Assembly (NCBI GenBank): GCA_009930125.1 | Contig: RZYZ01000002.1 | Coordinates: forward strand, 1-35,276 | DNA length: 35,276 nucleotides | Direction: 5' to 3' | Source of the DNA: Clostridia bacterium | GTDB lineage: Bacteria; Bacillota; Clostridia; Clostridiales; Clostridiaceae | In this document: piece by piece, positions 28,172-35,276 of the stretch | How positions within the stretch are numbered: the first letter of the stretch is position 1 | How the letters are laid out: the number at the start of each line of letters is the position of its first letter | Translations under genes and position numbers: made by a program | Notes under the pieces: model-generated | Told to the model about the DNA's origin: nothing | The model's database searches: none | The model's input: only the letters and a program-made list of their open reading frames with translations

Positions 28172-29625
28172 TGACTTACAATAAATTAATATTTGAATTG
28201 TCAAAGCCAGGAAGAAAGTCTTATGCTCTCCCAGAAGATACACTTAAAGATATGAAGATCACGGATTATATCGGTGAAGAATATCTGAGAGAGGATGAGC
28301 TTGATTTTCCAGAAGTCAGTGAGTTGGAGATCATCAGACACTATACGTTATTATCCAAGAAGAATTACTCCATTGATTCAGGGTTCTATCCATTAGGTTC
28401 CTGTACCATGAAGTACAGCCCTAAAATCAATGAGGATGTGGCGGCAAATCCTAATTTTGCAAGGCTTCATCCATTCCAGCCGGAGGACACCGTTCAGGGT
28501 GCGCTGGAAGTGATGTATTCGGTTCAGGAGACCATCAAAGAAATCTCCGGCATGGATGCGGTGACACTGCAGCCTGCAGCTGGAGCGCACGGTGAACTCG
28601 TGGGGCTGATGCTCCTGAAGAAATACCATCAGATGAGAAACGATACAAAGAGAACAAAGATCATAGTGCCGGATTCCGCCCATGGAACCAATCCTGCTTC
28701 AGTAGCGGTTGCGGGGTTTGATGTAGTGGAAGTGGCTTCTCATAAAGACGGATCAGTGGATATCGATTCTCTTAAGTCCGTGCTGAGTGATGAAATTGCC
28801 GGTCTTATGCTGACCAATCCATCCACACTGGGGCTGTTCGAGAAGCACATCAAGGAAATTGCCGACCTTGTTCATGAAGCAGGTGGGCTACTGTATTATG
28901 ATGGAGCAAACATGAATGCCATTATGGGTATTGTAAGACCTGGAGATATGGGTTTCGACGTTCTTCATTACAATCTGCATAAGACCTTCTCCACACCACA
29001 TGGTGGTGGAGGGCCGGGTTCAGGGCCAGTGGCCTGTAAAGCGAACCTGATGGAATACCTGCCGGTTCCGATTGTGAATATGGAAAATGGAAGATACTAT
29101 CTGGATTACAGCCTGAAAGATTCCATCGGAAAGGTGAAGAACTATTTCGGAAACTTCGGGGTGATTCTGAGAGCGTATGTATATATGCTGACCATGGGTT
29201 CAGACGGACTGAAGGCAGCATCCACCAATGCGGTGCTTAATGCCAATTATATGAAAGCAAGCCTGAAAGATCATTATAAAGTTGCAGTGGATGAGACATG
29301 CATGCATGAAGTTGTATTCGCGGGGCTCAAGAAAAAGTCTGAGACAGTTTCCACACTGGATGTGGCAAAGCGAATCATCGACTATGGCTATCATCCGCCA
29401 ACCATGTATTTCCCGCTGATTGTAGAGGGAGCTCTTATGGTTGAACCGACGGAAACAGAAAGCAAGGAAACGCTGGATGCTTACATTGAGGTTATGAAGC
29501 AGATTGCAAAAGAAGCGGAGGAATCACCGGAGCTTCTGAAAGATGCGCCACATGACACGCCTGTCAGAAGACTGGACGAAGCGCTTGCGGCAAGACAGCT
29601 GGTTCTGCATTGGACAAAGGAGTAG
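28168..29625 (+). CDS. gcvPB: glycine dehydrogenase (aminomethyl-transferring) subunit 2
   Basis: [71 protein letters not shown] (PLP lysine). Confidence 0.97.
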   Translation: MMTYNKLIFELSKPGRKSYALPEDTLKDMKITDYIGEEYLREDELDFPEVSELEIIRHYTLLSKKNYSIDSGFYPLGSCTMKYSPKINEDVAANPNFARLHPFQPEDTVQGALEVMYSVQETIKEISGMDAVTLQPAAGAHGELVGLMLLKKYHQMRNDTKRTKIIVPDSAHGTNPASVAVAGFDVVEVASHKDGSVDIDSLKSVLSDEIAGLMLTNPSTLGLFEKHIKEIADLVHEAGGLLYYDGANMNAIMGIVRPGDMGFDVLHYNLHKTFSTPHGGGGPGSGPVACKANLMEYLPVPIVNMENGRYYLDYSLKDSIGKVKNYFGNFGVILRAYVYMLTMGSDGLKAASTNAVLNANYMKASLKDHYKVAVDETCMHEVVFAGLKKKSETVSTLDVAKRIIDYGYHPPTMYFPLIVEGALMVEPTETESKETLDAYIEVMKQIAKEAEESPELLKDAPHDTPVRRLDEALAARQLVLHWTKE

Positions 29626-29627
29626 AT

Positions 29628-31013
29628 ATGGCTGAAAAAGTGATTATTATGGGTGGAGGACCTGGCGGCTATGTGGCCGCCATCCGTCTTAATAACATGG
29701 GTTTTGAGACCACACTCATTGAAAAGAACCGTATCGGAGGAGTCTGTCTGAATATTGGATGCATTCCCACGAAAGCTCTATATAAGAGTGCTGAAGTATA
29801 TAATCAGTTCAGCAAACTGGAAAGCTATGGGCTGGATTTGGAAGGTACAGTAAAACCGAATGCATCTAAAATCAGAGAACGAAAGAATGACATTGTGGAT
29901 ACCTTAGTCACAGGAATTGAAAAGCTGCTTAGTTCAGCAGGGGTGGAAGTGATTCATGGTGAAGCGAAGATTACCGGAAAAAATTCACTGGAAGTCAACG
30001 GTGAAACGCTGGAATTTGATCGCCTGATCATTGCAACAGGTTCATCCTCCTTCATCCCTCCCATTAAAGGCGTGGATCAGGAAGGCGTGATCACCAGCAC
30101 CGAACTGCTGGATTTCACGGAAATTCCAGAGGAACTTGTAATCGTTGGAGGCGGTGTCATTGGCATGGAGTTTGCAGGAATATTTGCAAGCTTTGGTACA
30201 AAGGTCACCGTGCTGGAAGCTTTACCTGGGATTCTCCCTGGCATTGACGGCGAAATCGTCAAAAGACTGAAGCCTCTTCTGAAGAAGAAGTCCATAGATG
30301 TGAAGACATCCATGATGGTGAAGGAAATAATCCGGGAAAACGGAAAGCTGAAAGTGATTTCAGAAGGAGCGAAAGGACCTGTAGAGGTTTATGGAGACCA
30401 GGTGCTTATCGCAACAGGCAGAAAAGCGAATGTGAAAGGAATCGGACTGGAAGAAGCTGGAATTACCGTAGGCAGAAAAGGGATTGAAGTGGATGAAAAC
30501 TTTGAGACCAACATCAAAGGAATCTACGCCATTGGGGATGTCAATGGGAAATGGCTTCTGGCCCACGCGGCTTCAGCACAGGGGGAGTTCGTGGCGGAGA
30601 AGATTGCAGGAGAACATCCTGTCATAGGCAAGTTTGTTCCCGGATGCGTATTCCTGTTTCCTGAAATCGCCAGTGTCGGTTATACGGAAGAGCAGCTGAA
30701 AGAAGAGAACATCGAGTACCTGACCAGTAAATTCATGTTTGGAGCAAATGGAAAAGCGCTGACCATGGGTGAAGGAGAAGGTCTGATCAAAGTTATTTCA
30801 GATCTCGATTACAAAATCATCGGTGTTCATATCATGGGACCACATGCATCAGATCTTATTCATGAAGGGCTCATCGCCTGTGAAAAAGGTCTTGTCGCAG
30901 ATGATTTCAAAGATCTCATCCATGCGCATCCTACATTACCTGAGGCGTTTTTTGAAAGTGTCATGGGGCTGAAGGGTGAAGCAGTACATATGGTTAAACC
31001 AAGGAGAAAGTAA
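29628..31013 (+). CDS. lpdA: dihydrolipoyl dehydrogenase
   Basis: GGGPGGYVAAIRLNNMG, GGVCLNIGCIPTKAL redox motif, HAHPTLPEAFFESVMGLKGEAVH; SD aaaggag, ATG 29628. Confidence 0.96.
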   Translation: MAEKVIIMGGGPGGYVAAIRLNNMGFETTLIEKNRIGGVCLNIGCIPTKALYKSAEVYNQFSKLESYGLDLEGTVKPNASKIRERKNDIVDTLVTGIEKLLSSAGVEVIHGEAKITGKNSLEVNGETLEFDRLIIATGSSSFIPPIKGVDQEGVITSTELLDFTEIPEELVIVGGGVIGMEFAGIFASFGTKVTVLEALPGILPGIDGEIVKRLKPLLKKKSIDVKTSMMVKEIIRENGKLKVISEGAKGPVEVYGDQVLIATGRKANVKGIGLEEAGITVGRKGIEVDENFETNIKGIYAIGDVNGKWLLAHAASAQGEFVAEKIAGEHPVIGKFVPGCVFLFPEIASVGYTEEQLKEENIEYLTSKFMFGANGKALTMGEGEGLIKVISDLDYKIIGVHIMGPHASDLIHEGLIACEKGLVADDFKDLIHAHPTLPEAFFESVMGLKGEAVHMVKPRRK

Positions 31014-31984
31014 TGAGATATATTATCAGCGAAAATACAGATGCATACTTCAATCTGGCATCAGAAGAATATTTACTGAAGCATACAGATGAGGAGATAT
31101 TTTATCTGTGGAGAAACGACAATGCGATTATTGTAGGCAAGAATCAGAACACCTTGTCTGAAATCAATGTGGATTATGTCAAAGAAAAGAATATTAAAGT
31201 GGTCAGAAGACTCACAGGTGGCGGTGCTGTGTACCACGACCTGGGAAATCTGAATTATACTTTCATTGAAAACAAAAAGAAAAATTTCAATGATTTCAGA
31301 GGGTTCTGCGAACCTATAACAACAGCGTTGAATGAAATGGGTGTAGAAGCGGAGTTTTCCGGTAGAAATGATATGACCATCGAAGGAAAGAAGTTTTCCG
31401 GTACTGCACAGTGCAAGTACAAAGACAGAGTGATGCACCATGGTACACTGCTTTTTTCCTCAGTGAAGGCTGATATTTCTGGAGCGCTGAAACCGAGAGA
31501 AATCAAGTTCAGTGGAAAGAGCGTCAAATCTGTTTCCTCAAGAATCACGAACATCAGTGATCATCTGGAAGGGGATATGGATGTCATTGAATTCAGAAAT
31601 CGGGTCATGAAATCTGTAGCTGGCGGAATGGATCAGGTGACTACGTTTTCTGATCAAGAGGTTTCGGAAATCATCAGGCTCCGAGATGAGAAATATGCCA
31701 AATGGGAATGGAATTACGGGCATAGTCCGAAATTTGAAATGACCAGAGAAGGAAGATTTCCAGGAGGAACCCTTGAAGTGACTCTTGAAGTCAAAAAAGG
31801 CGTGATAGAGAAAATCAGAATCTATGGCGACTTTTTCGGGACAAGGGATGTCTCAACACTGGAAAGTGCACTGACAGGAGTAGCCCACAATGAAGAGGCG
31901 ATAAGCAAAGTGCTTCAAAACCTTGATATCCATGATTACATGGTAAATATCACGAAGGAAGATCTTCTGGGGCTTCTTATCTAA
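31013..31984 (+). CDS. lplA: lipoate--protein ligase
   Basis: NLASEEYLLKH, YLWRNDNAIIVGKNQNTLSEIN, VVRRLTGGGAVYHDLGNLNYTF, FSGTAQCKYKDRVMHHGTLLFSS; overlaps lpdA stop. Confidence 0.95.
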   Translation: MRYIISENTDAYFNLASEEYLLKHTDEEIFYLWRNDNAIIVGKNQNTLSEINVDYVKEKNIKVVRRLTGGGAVYHDLGNLNYTFIENKKKNFNDFRGFCEPITTALNEMGVEAEFSGRNDMTIEGKKFSGTAQCKYKDRVMHHGTLLFSSVKADISGALKPREIKFSGKSVKSVSSRITNISDHLEGDMDVIEFRNRVMKSVAGGMDQVTTFSDQEVSEIIRLRDEKYAKWEWNYGHSPKFEMTREGRFPGGTLEVTLEVKKGVIEKIRIYGDFFGTRDVSTLESALTGVAHNEEAISKVLQNLDIHDYMVNITKEDLLGLLI

Positions 31985-31990
31985 CAGAAT

Positions 31991-32033
31991 AAAGACAAAA
32001 GGATTTAAGCTTTGCTTAAATCCTTTTGTCTTT
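31991..32033. terminator. bidirectional terminator between lplA and CAP gene
   Basis: Perfect 20-bp stem aaagacaaaaggatttaagc / gcttaaatccttttgtcttt with loop ttt. Confidence 0.85.
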
Positions 32034-32048
32034 ATATAAATATGATTG

Positions 32049-32924
32049 CTATTTAAAATGCTGTGTAGCGTATAATGTGGGGAGTTTTCTGTCATACTTC
32101 GCGAAGTACTGGTCTCCTTTTAGTACGCCTGCACCCATTCTGGTCACCCTGGAATCCAGTATGTTGGCTCTGTGACCTGGCGAATTCATCCATTTTGCAA
32201 CGATGAACTCGGCAGAATATTTACTGGAGTCGCTAGAGGCGAGCATATAAATGTTTTCTGCCACTGCGTATTTCGTTGTATGTGCGAAGTTGTTCGTCTC
32301 AAACATGAGTCTTGTGTGACTTCTGGATGACTGATAAAGCGAATCATCCCAGACCAGATTGCTCAGCCCGTTTTCTCTTCTGTACCTGTTTGTAACCGCA
32401 AGAATCTCTTTTTCCACCTGACTTAAATAGGAGAATGTCTTTGTCTCCTCAACAGGAGGGGCTACTGGAGCAGGAGATTCCTTAGGGGGTTCAGGTTCTT
32501 TTAAGGGTTCTGGTACTGGAGACTCTTTGGGTGGGGCAGGGGCAGGTTCTTTCACGGGTTCTGGAGCAGGTTTGGAAGCTACGGTTTCAGCTGGTGCGGC
32601 AGCAGGCTGCTTTGCTGGAGCTGATGGTTTTGGTGTAGCGGGTTTTACTGGAACTGTGGATGCCTGTACAGCTGATTTTGTGTCTGATGCATTTTCGTTT
32701 TTTGCAACAGATTCCTGTTCTTTTTGAGCGGCAGCTTCGGCTGCTAATCTCTTTCTGTTTTCGGCAATCGCTTTTCTTTCTTCAAGATGGAATTCACCAT
32801 GAATGATTTTCATTTTATCTGCAAGATCGAATGAGAAACCATCCTCGTATCTGGTCAGAACCCTTGGTGCTGGGGTATAAGTGATGATGGATTTCTCTTC
32901 TAAAAGCTGCTCAGCATTGGTCAT
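32049..32924 (-). CDS. CAP/SCP-domain protein with Pro/Glu-rich linker; this ORF is the part downstream of an in-frame amber codon
   Basis: C-terminal CAP domain (EKEILAVTNRYRRENGLSNLVWDDSLYQSSRSHTRLMFETNNFAHTTKYAVAENIYM...IVAKWMNSPGHRANILDSRVTRMGAGV); ATG 32924 has an agaggtt SD-like sequence. Confidence 0.85.
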   Translation of the reverse strand: MTNAEQLLEEKSIITYTPAPRVLTRYEDGFSFDLADKMKIIHGEFHLEERKAIAENRKRLAAEAAAQKEQESVAKNENASDTKSAVQASTVPVKPATPKPSAPAKQPAAAPAETVASKPAPEPVKEPAPAPPKESPVPEPLKEPEPPKESPAPVAPPVEETKTFSYLSQVEKEILAVTNRYRRENGLSNLVWDDSLYQSSRSHTRLMFETNNFAHTTKYAVAENIYMLASSDSSKYSAEFIVAKWMNSPGHRANILDSRVTRMGAGVLKGDQYFAKYDRKLPTLYATQHFK

Positions 32925-33035
32925 TACAACCTCTGGCTGCTACTTCGGAAAGCTGTTCATTTCGTTCTGTCTGAACAGAAATGAGGTTGAAAACAGTGTT
33001 GATGTGGCTAGGAATAGTAGGATCAGTTTCTTCAT
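32049..33035 (-). pseudogene. full-length CAP protein reading frame interrupted by TAG at 32940-32942 (nonsense mutation or readthrough candidate)
   Basis: From ATG 33035 (SD gaggtg): MKKLILLFLATSTLFSTSFLFRQNEMNSFPK-TAG-QPEVV-MTNAEQLLEEKS..., same frame throughout; signal peptide upstream of the stop. Confidence 0.6.
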
Positions 33036-33395
33036 TACTCACCTCATACTTTCATGATATTTTTAATATAGTAATTCTAATACGTGTGAATAATATCATA
33101 ACTTTTCTTACTCTACAATTGTTTGAGAAAACTGAACTTTATTATGGGTATTAACATAATTTCACCTCAAAAAATAGTACAGCGGATAATATTCGCGTGT
33201 TTATTGAAGTGAAGTGAGTTAAAGTAGAATGTATAGAATAAAAATATGTGCAGTTTAAAATTTCGCCAAAAATACATTGAGATCCACCACTGATTTAAAT
33301 GAAAATTGTAGAAAAATAAATTTAAATATGTAATAGAATGTTAACAAAGAACCAAATGCAGGTGATAGTTATTCGCTAAATTGAATGAAGATAAT

Positions 33396-33427
33396 ATAAA
33401 ACCGCCGGAGACACCCGGCGGTTTTAT
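33396..33427. terminator. strong GC-rich terminator, likely of the 37-aa minus-strand gene
   Basis: ataaaaccgccgg / ccggcggttttat stem with short loop, T run on both strands. Confidence 0.75.
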
Positions 33428-33508
33428 ATTTCAAGGAATATTTGTTTCATTGAACTTAACCAATAGAATGACAAACATGGTCAAGTGCGATCTATTGTGA
33501 ATGAGTTA

Positions 33509-33622
33509 TTATAGAAATTTTTTCTGGATGTCCATTTCTCTCTGTACTAGCCATGGATTAAAGTCATGAGCAATGGAATCTTCAGTAATGAATCTGACGA
33601 CTGCTTTGAATACTTTTTTCAT
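33509..33622 (-). CDS. candidate microprotein, 37 aa (MKKVFKAVVRFITEDSIAHDFNPWLVQREMDIQKKFL)
   Basis: ggaggttccaatATG Shine-Dalgarno context; upstream TTGACT-N17-AATAAT promoter; downstream terminator at 33396-33427; not in the ORF track because it is below the length cutoff. Confidence 0.6.
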   Translation of the reverse strand: MKKVFKAVVRFITEDSIAHDFNPWLVQREMDIQKKFL

Positions 33623-33659
33623 ATTGGAACCTCCATGTTTTTTCTTTTTATTTTTCTCT

Positions 33660-33695
33660 CATGTACATTATTGCAAATCTGTACATGCAAGTCAA
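33660..33695 (-). promoter_or_regulatory. promoter of the 37-aa gene with overlapping operator-like palindrome
   Basis: Minus strand TTGACT (33695-33690), 17-nt spacer, AATAAT (33672-33667); inverted repeat CATGTACA-N12-TGTACATG (33660-33667 / 33680-33687). Confidence 0.6.
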
Positions 33696-33970
33696 GAACT
33701 AATTGTTAAATAATAATGCAGGATTTCCTGCAAATATCAAAAATGTAAAGGAATCTGATGACATCTGAACAAAATAATATAGTTTTCTCTTATATTAAAG
33801 AAAAATAGATTATTGAGTGGAATTATTATGAGAATGAAACATGAAGGTCTATTTCAATCGTTTACAAATACAAGTTTCAGAAAGTAATAATGCGTTTTCT
33901 GCAAGTTGGTTGATGAAACCGTCCTGTTTTCTGATACAATATTTACATCAGAGTGAGGAGGTTATTCAAA

Positions 33971-34450
33971 ATGAAAAAAATCGCATTGGCAGGTGGCTGT
34001 TTCTGGGGTGTAGATGAGTTTTTCTCCAGAAAAGAAGGAGTCTTATATACCAAATCAGGATACTCGAATGGTCAGGTGGAAAATCCTACGTACGAACAGG
34101 TGTGTTCCGGAACTACCGGGCATGCGGAGACAGTTTATATTGAATATGATGAAAATCAGATTACTTTAAAAGAGGTTCTTGAGAAGTTTTTCAAGGTTAT
34201 TGACCCTACATCCCTTAACAGACAAGGAAATGATAAAGGAACCCAATACAGAACAGGGATTTATTACATTGAAGAAGGGGACAAGGAGATTTCAGAAGAA
34301 TTCATCAGAATGAAAGCACCGAAATATGATAAGCCCATCGTTGTTGAAGTGGAACCGCTGAGGAACTTTTTTGACGCAGAGGAGTATCATCAGGATTATC
34401 TGAAGAAAAATCCGAGGGGTTATTGTCATATAGACTTAAGCATAGATTAA
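33971..34450 (+). CDS. msrA: peptide-methionine (S)-S-oxide reductase
   Basis: [66 protein letters not shown]; gaggagg SD before ATG 33971. Confidence 0.96.
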   Translation: MKKIALAGGCFWGVDEFFSRKEGVLYTKSGYSNGQVENPTYEQVCSGTTGHAETVYIEYDENQITLKEVLEKFFKVIDPTSLNRQGNDKGTQYRTGIYYIEEGDKEISEEFIRMKAPKYDKPIVVEVEPLRNFFDAEEYHQDYLKKNPRGYCHIDLSID

Positions 34451-34451
34451 T

Positions 34452-34489
34452 AAGAAAGCCATGAAACAATGCAGTTTCATGGCTTTCTT
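34452..34489. terminator. bidirectional terminator between msrA and azlD
   Basis: Perfect 16-bp stem aagaaagccatgaaac / gtttcatggctttctt, loop aatgca. Confidence 0.85.
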
Positions 34490-34497
34490 AAATGAGG

Positions 34498-34800
34498 TTA
34501 CTGAAAATAGATGAGTGCTGAAACAAATAATGAGGACAAAATGATATTGTACATGACACTGATGCCTTTATAGGCAAGAACCAGTGAAAGTAGACCGCCC
34601 GATAAGCCGATATAAAAGGATCCGCCTACACTGAAAACACCGGGAACAACAAGTGTTCCTAATGCTGCCAGTGGGATACTTGCCAGAAACCTGGAAACAT
34701 ACTTGTTGCTGATCGCTTTTCTACTTAGAAATGCCGGTAGGATTCTTGGAATCTGAGTAGCCAGAGACATGCCAAGAATCGCAAGCATATAATCATTCAT
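34498..34800 (-). CDS. azlD: AzlD-family branched-chain amino acid exporter subunit
   Basis: MNDYMLAILGMSLATQIPRILPAFLSRKAISNKYVSRFLASIPLAALGTLVVPGVF...; SD ggaggtgatgatc before ATG 34800; overlaps azlC end. Confidence 0.88.
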   Translation of the reverse strand: MNDYMLAILGMSLATQIPRILPAFLSRKAISNKYVSRFLASIPLAALGTLVVPGVFSVGGSFYIGLSGGLLSLVLAYKGISVMYNIILSSLFVSALIYFQ

Positions 34801-35276
34801 GATCATCACCTCCCAATAATGTTCCAGCTGCTGCTCCGACAAGAATGGATACGAGAATAGCCAGTCCACTGCTCAGATATGATGTAATGATTGTGTTTGC
34901 AGCCATGCTTACTACAGGTACATAAAGCAGCTTTGGATTCACTTTCAGAGATGAAACAAGTAGTGTGATGAACAGTGTATAAATGGCTATTTCAAGTCCT
35001 TGTGAAAGAATTCCGGGAAGGATATTTCCGAATAGAATGCCAGCTACTGCTCCCAAAACCCAGGACAGATAGGAACCGAGCATAACACCTTTTGCATATG
35101 GACCATTCAGGTTCTTGTCCAGCGACAGAAAGGCGAAGGTTTCATCTGTGAGACCTAAACTGGTTAAGATTCGATCTGACTGGGGAAGCGTGATTCTATT
35201 CTGAAAGGAGAGTCCCATCACGACATGTCTGAAATTCAGCACGCCGATTGCCATGGCCATTTCCCAGGGAGATGTG
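34793..35276 (-). CDS. azlC: AzlC-family branched-chain amino acid exporter (5' end beyond window)
   Basis: FRHVVMGLSFQNRI, LTDETFAFLSLDKN, GSYLSWVLGAVAGILFG; paired with azlD; start lies outside the window. Confidence 0.88.
   Translation of the reverse strand, partial: TSPWEMAMAIGVLNFRHVVMGLSFQNRITLPQSDRILTSLGLTDETFAFLSLDKNLNGPYAKGVMLGSYLSWVLGAVAGILFGNILPGILSQGLEIAIYTLFITLLVSSLKVNPKLLYVPVVSMAANTIITSYLSSGLAILVSILVGAAAGTLLGGDDHE

Noticed and set aside
32049-33035. Genome-wide UAG reassignment as explanation for the CAP amber codon
   Set aside because: TAG is used as the genuine terminal stop of several conserved genes here (ppdK, oppB, oppC, oppD), so global reassignment is unlikely.
33830-33885. 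Small plus ORF MRMKHEGLFQSFTNTSFRK upstream of msrA
   Set aside because: Only 19 aa, weak ribosome binding site, no supporting promoter/terminator structure.
1-35276. CRISPR arrays, transposases, integrases, phage genes, tRNAs
   Set aside because: None recognised by reading; no regularly spaced repeats or mobile-element proteins among the ORFs.

Overview
The window is about 35.3 kb of AT-rich, low-GC chromosomal DNA, gene-dense and consistent with Clostridia/Firmicutes. Left to right it contains: (1) the 3' end of ppdK with a terminator; (2) a small DUF1294-type membrane protein; (3) an oligopeptide ABC transporter operon (substrate-binding protein, hairpin, oppB-C-D-F-like genes) ending in an uncharacterised 59-aa one-TM protein; (4) the macromolecular-synthesis neighbourhood dgt-like, dnaG, rpoD/sigA, a PH-domain-like membrane protein, trmK, a Nif3-family gene and rnpB (RNase P RNA); (5) an Ig-like lipoprotein-type protein and a convergent DUF7916-like TIM-barrel protein; (6) an AraC-family regulator divergent from a FecCD-type ferric-siderophore ABC operon with two near-consensus Fur boxes; (7) a 2-oxoacid:ferredoxin oxidoreductase pair (korB/korA); (8) a glycine cleavage operon gcvT-gcvH-gcvPA-gcvPB-lpd-lplA; (9) a secreted CAP-domain protein whose reading frame is split by an in-frame amber codon just after the signal peptide; (10) msrA and azlD/azlC (partial). 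No CRISPR array, transposon, prophage or tRNA was seen. The observations most worth follow-up are the amber-interrupted CAP gene, an unlisted 37-aa microprotein gene (33509-33622, minus) with its own promoter, operator-like palindrome, Shine-Dalgarno and terminator, an 11-aa leader ORF overlapping the first siderophore permease gene, and cysteine clusters in the siderophore ATPase tail and in the neighbouring AraC regulator. All calls are from reading the sequence; no database search was run.
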